A stretch of 64,000 nt of DNA, taken from positions 124,001 to 188,000 of the forward strand of contig CAJUDG010000003.1 in NCBI GenBank assembly GCA_910584745.1, written 5' to 3'. Every line of letters begins with the position of its first letter. Positions within the stretch are counted from its first letter, which is position 1. A program made the position numbers and the translations under genes. The stretch comes from an uncultured Eubacteriales bacterium. GTDB lineage: Bacteria; Bacillota; Clostridia; Oscillospirales; Acutalibacteraceae. The notes beneath the pieces were generated by a model. That model made no database searches. It had not been told where the DNA came from and saw only the letters and a list, made by a program, of their open reading frames with translations. Below are positions 40,605 to 48,112 of this stretch, piece by piece.

Positions 40605-40709
40605 ATGATATCACCCACGGCAAAACTGAACGCTATATTTACTTGGCCTACCTTTACCTATTGGTACGAGGGTAGGTCTGCGTTGCTGTGTATGCCATCG
40701 GAAGGGTGA
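40605..40709 (+). CDS. Leader peptide rich in aromatic residues
   Basis: A 34-residue ORF with ATG 40605 behind CAGGAGCG and TGA at 40707-40709. Residues 12-21 read FTWPTFTYWY, so six of ten are Phe, Trp or Tyr, and this is followed by EGRSALLCMPSEG. It lies wholly within the leader of the methyltransferase gene, and its codons 25-28 form one arm of an antiterminator. This is the layout of a regulatory leader whose translation speed is sensed, either through aromatic amino acid supply or through a ribosome-binding drug. It shows no membrane or secretion features. Confidence 0.65.
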   Translation: MISPTAKLNAIFTWPTFTYWYEGRSALLCMPSEG

Positions 40710-40769
40710 TCTTCTCCGGGCAAAGTAAAGCAGTGCAGACAGGGTACACACCCGCTGCACTGCTTTTTT
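40676..40769 (+). promoter_or_regulatory. Transcription attenuator with antiterminator
   Basis: Terminator: AAAGCAGTGCAG (40727-40738) pairs perfectly with CTGCACTGCTTT (40755-40766), with an inner GGGT/ACCC pair, followed by a T-run to 40769. Antiterminator: GTCTGCGTTGCT (40676-40687), within the leader ORF, pairs over 12 bp with AGCAGTGCAGAC (40729-40740), the 5' arm of the terminator. The two structures exclude each other. Confidence 0.8.
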
Positions 40770-40798
40770 GTTGGTTAAAATTTTTAGGAGGCGGTAAT

Positions 40799-41587
40799 AT
40801 GCAGGCAAAAGACTATCTGGCCCAATACTACGGCGGCTATGACGAGGACGGCAGGCTGCTCTCAAAGCACGGCAGAGTGGAGTTCATCACCACCATGAAG
40901 TACATCAAGAAGTACCTGCGCCCCGGTATGCGCGTGCTGGAAATTGGGGCGGGCACGGGCCGCTACAGCCACGCCCTGGCCCGCGAAGGGTACAATGTGG
41001 ACGCGGTTGAGCTGATAGAGAGCAATATTGAGGCTTTTAAGCGCAACACTCAGCCGGGAGAGAAAGTGGCCGTTGCCCAGGGTGACGCGAGACAGCTGGA
41101 TATTTGCAGCAGTGATACCTATGACATTACCCTCCTGCTGGGGCCCATGTACCACCTGTTCACTCGGGAGGACCAGGAGCGGGCCCTCAGTGAAGCCGTG
41201 CGGGTGACGAAGCCCGGCGGCGTTATATTCACGGCCTACTGCATGGGGGACCCCAGCATTGTGGGCTTCGGGTTCATTAAGGGGAATATTATGGGGCTTA
41301 TGAGGGATGGGATGTTGGACAAGGAGACCTTCAAGCCCCACAGCGACCCCTGGAACATCTTCCAGCTCTACCGCACGGAGGACATTGACAGCCTGCGCGA
41401 AACGCTGCCAGTGGAGCGGCTGCACTTTATAGCGGCGGACGGCTTCACCCAGCATATGCGCGAAACTGTGGACGCAATGGACGACGAGACCTATGAGCTG
41501 TATGTAAAATATCATCTGGCCATCTGCGAACGTCAGGACATGATCGGCTGGTCACATCACACGCTGGATGTGTTCAGAAAGCGTTGA
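40799..41587 (+). CDS. Class I SAM-dependent methyltransferase under attenuation control
   Basis: A 262-residue methyltransferase. SAM motif I is VLEIGAGTGRYSHALAREGYNVDAVEL (about residues 43-69), motif II/III covers VAVAQGDARQLD, and motif IV is LLLGPMYHLFTREDQERALSEAVRVTKPGG; the last reads like a small-molecule or rRNA-type enzyme and the substrate is not evident. AGGAGGCGG precedes ATG 40799. A strong promoter, a leader ORF and a terminator-antiterminator pair stand ahead of it. This control style is frequent for genes giving resistance to ribosome-targeting drugs, so a protective methylation is a reasonable but unproved idea. Confidence 0.88.
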   Translation: MQAKDYLAQYYGGYDEDGRLLSKHGRVEFITTMKYIKKYLRPGMRVLEIGAGTGRYSHALAREGYNVDAVELIESNIEAFKRNTQPGEKVAVAQGDARQLDICSSDTYDITLLLGPMYHLFTREDQERALSEAVRVTKPGGVIFTAYCMGDPSIVGFGFIKGNIMGLMRDGMLDKETFKPHSDPWNIFQLYRTEDIDSLRETLPVERLHFIAADGFTQHMRETVDAMDDETYELYVKYHLAICERQDMIGWSHHTLDVFRKR

Positions 41588-41611
41588 ATATGTCCGAAAT
41601 CAAAAAAAGTG

Positions 41612-41640
41612 TTGACTTTATGGGCAAAATGGAATATTAT
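41612..41640 (+). promoter_or_regulatory. Promoter of the lysine riboswitch unit
   Basis: TTGACT (41612-41617), 17 bp, TATTAT (41635-41640), 14 nt before the riboswitch. Confidence 0.8.
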
Positions 41641-41653
41641 TGGTACATTAGCA

Positions 41654-41824
41654 TGATAGAGGCGCGGATGACATGAGTACGGCTGCCGCAGGCCCCGGGC
41701 ACGGGGGACGGCCGGAAGGGGGATTCCGCCGAGGTGGGAAGGCCTGTGTCCGGGCTGCCCTGCCGGGCCCCGGGAGAATATCCCGGGGACTGTCGCCCCT
41801 TTTCCTGGGGGCGGAGCGCTGTCA
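41654..41824 (+). promoter_or_regulatory. Lysine riboswitch (L box)
   Basis: The leader has the conserved lysine aptamer segments in order: GATAGAGGCGCG (41656 on), ATGAGTA, the CCGCCGAGG turn near 41727, a GGGAGAATATCCC-like hairpin, and GGGGACTGTCGCC near 41785. P1 can form from TGATAG (41654-41659) and CTGTCA (41819-41824). A terminator follows at once. It controls the NhaC-family carrier, and lysine-repressed NhaC-type carriers are a known class of lysine transporter. The body is unusually GC-rich. Confidence 0.9.
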
Positions 41825-41841
41825 ATGAATCTGAATTTTAG

Positions 41842-41871
41842 AGTCATGACAGGGTTATGTCATGACTTTTT
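41842..41871 (+). terminator. Riboswitch expression-platform terminator
   Basis: AGTCATGACA (41842-41851) and TGTCATGACT (41858-41867) form a perfect 10-bp stem, followed by TTTTTA. It lies between the aptamer and the ribosome site, as expected for premature termination when lysine is bound. Confidence 0.88.
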
Positions 41872-41892
41872 ATATTGAGCGAGGGAAAAAAC

Positions 41893-43503
41893 ATGAAAAA
41901 ATCAAACCTTATCAAAGGGGCTCTGCTGGCGGTCATCCTGCTGGCGGTGTTCCTGGTGCCGCTGCTGATGGGCAGCGGCGAGAGCGCCGCCGAGGGCGGC
42001 GGGTTCTACGGTACGGGCTGGGCGCTACTGCCGCCGGTGGTGGCCATAGCCTTGGCGCTTATCACAAAGGAAGTGTACTCATCCTTGTTCGTGGGCATTT
42101 TGATGGGCGGGCTGCTCTATTCCGGCTATGACTTCGAGGGCACCGTCCTGCACGTGTTCCAGGGGGGCATAGTAAGCGTGCTCTCAAGCGCCAGCAATAT
42201 CGGTATACTGGTGTTTCTGGTCATCCTTGGGGCCATGGTCGCTCTGATGAACAAGGCAGGGGGATCGGCGGCCTTTGGGCGCTGGGCGGCCAAGCACATC
42301 AAGAGCCGGGTAGGTGCGCAGCTTGCCACGGTGGCCCTGGGCGTACTAATATTTATTGACGACTACTTCAACTGTCTGACTGTGGGCTCAGTAATGCGCC
42401 CTGTTACGGACAAGCACAAGGTGTCCCGGGTGAAGCTGGCATACCTTATTGACGCCACGGCGGCCCCAGTATGCATCATAGCGCCCATTTCCTCCTGGGC
42501 GGCTGCGGTGGCAAGCTATGTGGAGGAGGGTAATGGGCTTAGCGTGTTCATACAAGCAATACCTTTCAATTTCTACGCCATCCTGACCATAGTGATGATG
42601 GTAGGCATGGCGTTGATGAAGCTGGAATTCGGCTCTATGGCCAAGTTTGAGCATAACGCCGAGACTAAGGGTGATCTCTGGGGGGGCAAGAATCCCTATG
42701 TGGGCACTGAGGATGAGGAGAACGGAAAGGGAATCGTGATGGATTTGGTGCTGCCAGTGGCTGTGCTCATACTTTCCTGTGTTATCGGCATGATATACTC
42801 CGGCGGCTTCTTTGAGGGCGCGTCCTTTGTGGAAGCCTTCTCCAATTCCGACGCCTCCCTGGGGCTTATGCTGGGCTCTGCCTTTGCCCTGGCCTTCACC
42901 ATCCTCTACTACTGCCTGAGAAGGGTCATGACCTTCCGCGAGACCATGGGCTGTATTCCTGAGGGATTCAGGGCCATGGTCCCGGCTATTCTTATACTGA
43001 CCTTCGCCTGGTCTCTGAATACCATGACCGGCTCCCTTGGGGCCAAGGAGTTTGTAGCTGGCATAGTCAAGAGCTCTGCTGGAGGCTTCCAGTCCTTCCT
43101 GCCGGCGGTGGTATTCATTATCGGATGCTTCCTGGCCTTTGCCACTGGCACAAGCTGGGGCACCTTCGGCATACTTATTCCCATAACCCTCAGCGTCTTC
43201 CCGCTGACCAACCCCCTGGGCGTGGTGTGCGTTTCCGCCTGCATGGCGGGGGCAGTCTGCGGCGACCATTGCTCGCCCATTTCTGACACCACCATTATGG
43301 CGTCCGCCGGCGCCCAGTGCGACCACGTGGACCATGTGTCAACTCAGCTGCCCTATGCTGTGGCTGCTGCTGCTGTCAGCTTTGTGGCTTATATCATCGC
43401 GGGCTTTATCCCCAATGCGCTGATAGCCCTGCCGATCGCCGTGGCGCTGATGGTGGCCACGCTCTTTGGTATCAAGATGGTTGGCGCGAAGAAAGCGGAA
43501 TAA
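41893..43503 (+). CDS. NhaC-family antiporter, predicted lysine transporter
   Basis: A 536-residue membrane protein with 11-12 spans and NhaC-family text such as LGVLIFIDDYFNCLTVGSVMRPVTDKHKVSR and SAGAQCDHVDHVSTQLPYA. It would exchange or co-transport a cation with its solute. Because a lysine riboswitch with terminator stands directly upstream, lysine uptake is the best assignment, in line with the LysW-type NhaC carriers of Firmicutes. ATG 41893 is used, with GAGGG 8 nt upstream and a hydrophobic start; a TTG at 41875 is less likely. No terminator is seen after it, so the small ORF and ABC transporter downstream could be partly co-transcribed. Confidence 0.88.
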   Translation: MKKSNLIKGALLAVILLAVFLVPLLMGSGESAAEGGGFYGTGWALLPPVVAIALALITKEVYSSLFVGILMGGLLYSGYDFEGTVLHVFQGGIVSVLSSASNIGILVFLVILGAMVALMNKAGGSAAFGRWAAKHIKSRVGAQLATVALGVLIFIDDYFNCLTVGSVMRPVTDKHKVSRVKLAYLIDATAAPVCIIAPISSWAAAVASYVEEGNGLSVFIQAIPFNFYAILTIVMMVGMALMKLEFGSMAKFEHNAETKGDLWGGKNPYVGTEDEENGKGIVMDLVLPVAVLILSCVIGMIYSGGFFEGASFVEAFSNSDASLGLMLGSAFALAFTILYYCLRRVMTFRETMGCIPEGFRAMVPAILILTFAWSLNTMTGSLGAKEFVAGIVKSSAGGFQSFLPAVVFIIGCFLAFATGTSWGTFGILIPITLSVFPLTNPLGVVCVSACMAGAVCGDHCSPISDTTIMASAGAQCDHVDHVSTQLPYAVAAAAVSFVAYIIAGFIPNALIALPIAVALMVATLFGIKMVGAKKAE

Positions 43504-43543
43504 AAGCTCTATCCACAGTATAGTACAGAAAGAGGTGCGCCAT

Positions 43544-43621
43544 ATGGCGATCGAACGACTTAACTCCCCGGTACGGCTTAAGCTGGGCTGTGCCGGGGCA
43601 GGATGGAAAGACCGTCACTGA
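43544..43621 (+). CDS. Small ORF (25 residues) ahead of the ABC transporter
   Basis: ATG 43544 has AGAGGTG 6 nt upstream, and TGA is at 43619-43621. The peptide begins MAIERLNSPVRL, then KLGCAGAGWKDRH, so it has one Cys and one Trp in a Gly/Ala-rich end. It lies between the NhaC carrier and the ABC transporter, within RNA able to form alternative structures. It may be a regulatory leader peptide or a short peptide exported by the transporter. I do not recognise the family. Confidence 0.5.
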   Translation: MAIERLNSPVRLKLGCAGAGWKDRH

Positions 43622-43677
43622 CAGCTAAGGCTGTACCGCTATGAAAAAGACCGATATTTCATAGAAAAGAGGTACAG
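43569..43677 (+). promoter_or_regulatory. SD-masking hairpin with competing upstream pairing
   Basis: CTGTACC (43631-43637) pairs with GGTACAG (43671-43677), which overlaps the AGAGGT ribosome site (43668-43673) of the ABC gene; inside, CTATGAAA pairs with TTTCATAG. Alternatively CGGTACGGCTTAAGCTG (43569-43585), within the small ORF, can pair with CAGCTAAGGCTGTACCG (43622-43638) apart from small bulges, which would free the ribosome site. Confidence 0.6.
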
Positions 43678-43680
43678 AAA

Positions 43681-45360
43681 ATGAAGTTTGCAAAGGGAGT
43701 AGTACGAAAAAACCGGGCCCTGCTGGCGGCCTGCCTGTTGCTGGGGATATTTAACTCCTTCATGGCCATATTCAAGGTTGGATTTTTTCAAAGGCTGGTA
43801 GACGGTCTGACGGAGGGCTCCCTGGCCCTTGGGACCATACTGCTGTATGGGTTGATAATGGCTGTCCACTATATAATGAACTATGTGGATAACTATCCAT
43901 ATGAAAAGCTGAAGCACGGGATTTTTCTGGATTTCAAGCTGCTGGCACTGAAAAAGTGCGGCACAATAACCTATGCCGCATACCTGAAGACGGGCACCGG
44001 GAAGCTGGTGCAGCTGATAGAGAACGGAGCCCAGGCAGGGCAGAGCATACTTGAGGGCTTCTGGCTGAAGGTCCTCAGGGAGCTTGTACCCACGGTGATG
44101 TTCAGCATATGGTTCATCTGGCGGACAAGCCCTCTAGTCACGGGTATCTTGCTCGCTGGGTATGTGTTTATATTTATTGTAACGAACCTTCTGCTGAAAT
44201 CCCTTTACCGCATAAAGGATAAGATCCTTGACAACGAGGAGCTTTTGAACCACTTCCTGGTGCGGGGGCTTATGGAGATGGCAACCTTCCGTCTGGCCCG
44301 GCAGTTCCCCAAAGAGCTGGAAAAGGCCGGGAGGGCAAAGGGGGAGATAGTTTCCTCAAAGGTGAAGATGACGCTGATACACGAGGCGTTCTTTACTATC
44401 TTTGTGCTGCTGGTGGCGGTTCTGGACGTGACCATCCTGATCTTCGCCTGGAGGACCCAGACCCTGACCGTGGGCGCGGTGGTGGCACTCCTGTCACTTA
44501 TCGAGAACGCATATATGCCAATAGCCATATTCAACGTGCTCTTTGTGCAGTACAAGCTGGATAAGGCAGCTTTTGCCCGCTATCAGAGTTTCCTCTTCGC
44601 AGAGGACGACCGGCAGTTGGAGGAGGGCCTGGAGGTCAGGGGGCTCCGTGGAGAGATAGAGATAAAGAACCTTGACTTCTGTTATGAAAGCAGCGTCTTG
44701 TTCTCTGGGCTGACTATGGAAATCAGGCCCGGGGAAAAGGTAGCGTTTGTGGGCGAGAGCGGCTCGGGAAAGTCCACCCTTATCAAGCTTATATTGGGGC
44801 TTTTGAAGTACTCCTCCGGCAGCATAAGGCTCGACGGCAGGGAACTTCGGGACATGAGACTGAACGACCTGTACCGCTGGATATTCTACTGCTCTCAGGA
44901 GCCGCCGGTATTTGACGGCACTATTAGGGAAAACCTGACGTTTGGGCAGAGCTTTACGGACGAGCAGTTGCGGGCGGCGCTGGAAAAGGCCCAGCTTCCG
45001 GAGCTGACGGGCAGCCTTGACCGGGATATCGGGGAGCGGGGCGCAGGCCTGTCCGGCGGGGAAAAGCAGCGGCTTGCCTTGGCGCGGCTCTGGCTCTATA
45101 GGCCTCAGATAGCCATTCTGGACGAGGCCACCTCAGCCATGGACAACATAACCGAAACAGCCGTAATGCAGGAGCTGGTAGAGCGGCTTGCGGGATGCAC
45201 CGTTATCGCCATTGCCCACCGGCTGAGCTCCGTGGCAGGCTTTGACCGGCTCATAGTTTTCCGGGAGGGCAGGATAATATGCCAGGGAGAGTATCGTGAG
45301 CTGATGGAGAACAACGCCTATTTTGCGCAGCTTGCCCGGCGCGGGGAGAATTCCCAATGA
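43681..45360 (+). CDS. ABC transporter, fused membrane and ATPase domains
   Basis: A 559-residue half-transporter that would dimerise. Six membrane spans fill residues 1-310; the ATPase has Walker A GESGSGKST (about 358), Q loop CSQEPP, signature LSGGEKQRLALARL, Walker B IAILDEATSAMD and switch His in IAHRL. No C39 peptidase domain is present. Exporter type, either drug or peptide. The start is well placed by AGAGGT, but this site is inside a hairpin, and a 25-residue ORF precedes it. Such arrangement suggests induced translation. Confidence 0.9.
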   Translation: MKFAKGVVRKNRALLAACLLLGIFNSFMAIFKVGFFQRLVDGLTEGSLALGTILLYGLIMAVHYIMNYVDNYPYEKLKHGIFLDFKLLALKKCGTITYAAYLKTGTGKLVQLIENGAQAGQSILEGFWLKVLRELVPTVMFSIWFIWRTSPLVTGILLAGYVFIFIVTNLLLKSLYRIKDKILDNEELLNHFLVRGLMEMATFRLARQFPKELEKAGRAKGEIVSSKVKMTLIHEAFFTIFVLLVAVLDVTILIFAWRTQTLTVGAVVALLSLIENAYMPIAIFNVLFVQYKLDKAAFARYQSFLFAEDDRQLEEGLEVRGLRGEIEIKNLDFCYESSVLFSGLTMEIRPGEKVAFVGESGSGKSTLIKLILGLLKYSSGSIRLDGRELRDMRLNDLYRWIFYCSQEPPVFDGTIRENLTFGQSFTDEQLRAALEKAQLPELTGSLDRDIGERGAGLSGGEKQRLALARLWLYRPQIAILDEATSAMDNITETAVMQELVERLAGCTVIAIAHRLSSVAGFDRLIVFREGRIICQGEYRELMENNAYFAQLARRGENSQ

Positions 45361-45385
45361 GGAAGTAATAACCTACAAATTTTGC

Positions 45386-45414
45386 TTGCATTTTAAGAAA
45401 TTCCATTGTATAAT
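45386..45414 (+). promoter_or_regulatory. Promoter of the nfeD-SPFH operon
   Basis: TTGCAT (45386-45391), 17 bp, TATAAT (45409-45414). Confidence 0.8.
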
Positions 45415-45454
45415 ACATATAGAAACCGCATATCGCGGGAGAGGGGGAAGGCTT

Positions 45455-45889
45455 ATGGCTATAACAGACGTGATCTGGCTGGGGGTGACTATTCTCGCTG
45501 CGGTGATTGAAGCGGCGGTGCCGGCCCTGGTCTCAATCTGGTTCGTGCCGGGAGGCATTCTTGCCCTGGTGGCAAGCTTGGCCGGAGGTCCGCTGGCGCT
45601 GCAGGTGGCCCTGTTTTTCCTGGGCTCTGCGGGCGCTCTGGCGCTGACGCGGCCATTGGCACGGCGACTGCAAAGACCCGGGCCCACGTCCACTAATGCC
45701 GATCGTGTCGTCGGGGCCACGGCGGTGGTCACCGAGGCCGTAGACAATCTTCAGGGGGCCGGACGGGTGTCGGTGATGGGCAACAGTTGGGCTGCACGAA
45801 GTGAACGAGCCGGAGAAACTATACCCACAGGGGAGACCGTTACTGTTGTGCGCATTGAGGGCGTGAAGCTGATAGTGGCGCGGCCGTAA
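45455..45889 (+). CDS. NfeD family membrane protein
   Basis: A 144-residue short NfeD: two or three membrane spans (residues 5-70, with WFVPGGILALVASLAGGPLALQVALFFLGSAGALALTRPL) and a C-terminal OB-fold (about 82-144: RVVGATAVVTEAVDNLQGAGRVSVMGNSWAARSE). NfeD proteins pair with SPFH proteins, and the next gene is one (42 nt gap). GAGGGGGAAGG lies ahead of ATG 45455. Confidence 0.92.
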   Translation: MAITDVIWLGVTILAAVIEAAVPALVSIWFVPGGILALVASLAGGPLALQVALFFLGSAGALALTRPLARRLQRPGPTSTNADRVVGATAVVTEAVDNLQGAGRVSVMGNSWAARSERAGETIPTGETVTVVRIEGVKLIVARP

Positions 45890-45931
45890 GCCGGTGGGGT
45901 GTACACAATTCAGAGAGGAGATATTAAAGCT

Positions 45932-46882
45932 ATGAATTCATTTGCGTTATTGTCGTCAATGCCGAATTTTGGAGCCATTGGCGGCGTGCTGGTGCTGGTG
46001 GTGCTGATAATCTTCCTGTTGCTGGTGATAATTTCAAATATCAAGATAGTACCCCAGGCCCACGCATATGTGGTAGAGCGTCTGGGAGCCTTTCATGCCG
46101 CCTGGGGGACCGGGCTGCACATCACCATACCTTTTATTGACCGCATAGCCAAGAAGGTCAGCCTGAAGGAACAGGTGATAGACTTCCCGCCACAGCCGGT
46201 CATCACAAAGGACAACGTGACAATGCAGATAGACACTGTGGTATATTTCCAGATAACCGACCCGAAGCTTTACGCATACGGCGTTGAGAACCCCATTTCA
46301 GCCATCGAGAACCTGAGCGCAACCACTCTCAGAAATATCATCGGCGAGATGGAGCTTGATCATACCCTGACCTCCCGCGACGTTATCAACTCCAAGATAC
46401 GCGTTATCCTGGACGAGGCCACGGACCCATGGGGAATCAAAGTGAACCGTGTGGAGCTGAAGAATATTATCCCGCCCAGGGAGATACAGGACTCCATGGA
46501 GAAGCAGATGAAGGCCGAGCGTGAGCGCCGGGCAAAGATACTGGATGCCGAGGGTGAAAAGCGCAGCGCCATCTTGATAGCCGAGGGCGAGAAGGAGTCG
46601 GCGGTGCTCAGGGCTGAGGCTGTGAAGGAGACCAAGATACGCGAGGCCCAGGGCGAGGCGGAGGCCATCTTGTCGGTTCAGCGGGCTATGGCTGACGCCA
46701 TCAAGCTGATGAACGAAGCCCATCCGAGCGAGCAGGTCATTGCGCTGAAGAGCCTGGAAGCGTTCCAGGCCGCAGCGGACGGGCGCGCTACAAAGATAAT
46801 CGTGCCGTCCAATATACAGAGCTTGGCCGGACTGGCTGCATCGGTTAAAGAGGTATTTGATACTGAAACGCCTAAACAATAG
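45932..46882 (+). CDS. SPFH/band 7 (stomatin-like) membrane scaffold protein
   Basis: A 316-residue protein with an N-terminal membrane hairpin (about residues 16-38), an SPFH domain (IKIVPQAHAYVVERLGAFHAAWGTGLHITIPFIDR to about residue 200) and a charged coiled coil (ERRAKILDAEGEKRSAILIAEGEKESAVLRAEA). It organises membrane microdomains and acts with NfeD upstream. GAGAGGAGAT is well placed for ATG 45932. The operon ends at a strong terminator. Confidence 0.94.
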   Translation: MNSFALLSSMPNFGAIGGVLVLVVLIIFLLLVIISNIKIVPQAHAYVVERLGAFHAAWGTGLHITIPFIDRIAKKVSLKEQVIDFPPQPVITKDNVTMQIDTVVYFQITDPKLYAYGVENPISAIENLSATTLRNIIGEMELDHTLTSRDVINSKIRVILDEATDPWGIKVNRVELKNIIPPREIQDSMEKQMKAERERRAKILDAEGEKRSAILIAEGEKESAVLRAEAVKETKIREAQGEAEAILSVQRAMADAIKLMNEAHPSEQVIALKSLEAFQAAADGRATKIIVPSNIQSLAGLAASVKEVFDTETPKQ

Positions 46883-46894
46883 CAGTAGCTTTAT

Positions 46895-46929
46895 GGCAGG
46901 ACCCATGGTTTATTGGGTCCTGCCTTTTT
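46895..46929 (+). terminator. Terminator after the SPFH gene
   Basis: GGCAGGACCC (46895-46904) and GGGTCCTGCC (46915-46924) with a 10-nt loop, followed by TTTTT. Confidence 0.9.
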
Positions 46930-47002
46930 CTCGTTATTGTATAATATAACCGCCACGAAGGGCATACTATAAAGTAAATCATCTGAAAGCGAGGACCTTT
47001 TT

Positions 47003-48028
47003 ATGGACAAGATCAGGGTCGTGCAGTATGGCTGTGGCAAAATGTCGAAATATACTCTCCGGTATCTCTACGAGAAGGGCGCGCAGATCGTGGGCGCTAT
47101 CGACGTGGACCCCAACGTGGTGGGTATGGATGTGGGCGACTATGCCGGGCTGGGTGTCAAGACCGGCGTCATCATCTCTAACGACGCGGACAAGGTGTTG
47201 GACGAGTGCGACGCCGACGTGGCTATAGTTACGCTGTTCAGCTTCATCGGCGATATCTATGACCATGTGGAGAAGTGCGTGCGCCGGGGCATAAACGTCA
47301 TCACCACTTGCGAGGAGGCCATCTTCCCCTGGACCACCTCCGCCGCCCAGATAAATAAGCTGGATGCCTTGGCCAAGGAGACCGGCTGCACCATCACCGG
47401 CTCTGGTATGCAGGACATCTTCTGGATAAACATGGTGGCCATGGCCGCCGCGGGCTGCCATAAGATCGAGAAGATCAAGGGCGCCTACAGCTACAATGTG
47501 GACGAGTACGGCCTGGCCCTTGCCAAGGCCCACGGCTGCGACCTGTCCTCCGAGGAGTTTGAGAAGGAGATTGCCCATCCCGCCGGGTTCGAGCCCTCCT
47601 ATGCCTGGAACGCCGCCGAGGCCATATGCAATAAGCTGGGGCTCACCATCAAGTCCATCGAGCAGAAGCATGTGCCCTGCATAATCGACAGGGATATCTA
47701 CTCCGAGACACTGGGCAAGACCATCGAGGCCGGCCGGTGTATCGGCATGTCCGCCGTAGTAACTATTGAGACCATGCAGGGCATAACAGTTGAGGAGGAG
47801 ACCATCGGCAAGGTCTATGGCCCCGATGACGGCGACCAGTGCGACTGGTGGTTCACCGGCGAGCCAAACACCGAGTACCATGTGGTAAAGCCCGCCACGG
47901 TGGAGCACACCTGCGCCACGGTGGTCAACCGCCTGCCCTCCCTTATCTGTGCCCCCGCAGGCTTTGTGACCGCCGACCAGCTGGAGCCTGTCAGCTATCT
48001 GACCTATCCCATGGAGTATTACTTGTAA
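47003..48028 (+). CDS. 2,4-diaminopentanoate dehydrogenase-like NAD(P) enzyme
   Basis: A 341-residue oxidoreductase with a Rossmann start (IRVVQYGCGKMSKYTLRYLYEKG, residues 4-26) and the dihydrodipicolinate-reductase-like fold. The middle text TTCEEAIFPWTT and TGSGMQDIFWINM resembles Ord, the 2,4-diaminopentanoate dehydrogenase of clostridial ornithine fermentation. None of the other ornithine genes (ortAB, oraSE, orr) is adjacent, so it may act on another amino or imino acid. GCGAGG precedes ATG 47003. Single gene, closed by a terminator. Confidence 0.72.
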   Translation: MDKIRVVQYGCGKMSKYTLRYLYEKGAQIVGAIDVDPNVVGMDVGDYAGLGVKTGVIISNDADKVLDECDADVAIVTLFSFIGDIYDHVEKCVRRGINVITTCEEAIFPWTTSAAQINKLDALAKETGCTITGSGMQDIFWINMVAMAAAGCHKIEKIKGAYSYNVDEYGLALAKAHGCDLSSEEFEKEIAHPAGFEPSYAWNAAEAICNKLGLTIKSIEQKHVPCIIDRDIYSETLGKTIEAGRCIGMSAVVTIETMQGITVEEETIGKVYGPDDGDQCDWWFTGEPNTEYHVVKPATVEHTCATVVNRLPSLICAPAGFVTADQLEPVSYLTYPMEYYL

Positions 48029-48054
48029 AAGAACCGAAAACCGAAGCTAAGTGC

Positions 48055-48088
48055 GCCCGGAGGAGCCCATTTCCTCCGGGCATTTAAT
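48055..48088 (+). terminator. Terminator after the Ord-like gene
   Basis: A perfect 10-bp stem (GCCCGGAGGA at 48055-48064, TCCTCCGGGC at 48072-48081) followed by ATTTAATTT. It faces the stop of the minus-strand lipoprotein. Confidence 0.82.
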
Positions 48089-48112
48089 TTAGGGGTGTTT
48101 TTTCAGATCCGA

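Noticed and set aside
40605..40709. Calling the leader peptide a trp operon leader
   Set aside because: Although Trp-, Phe- and Tyr-rich, it precedes a methyltransferase and not an aromatic biosynthesis gene, and it has no run of a single amino acid.
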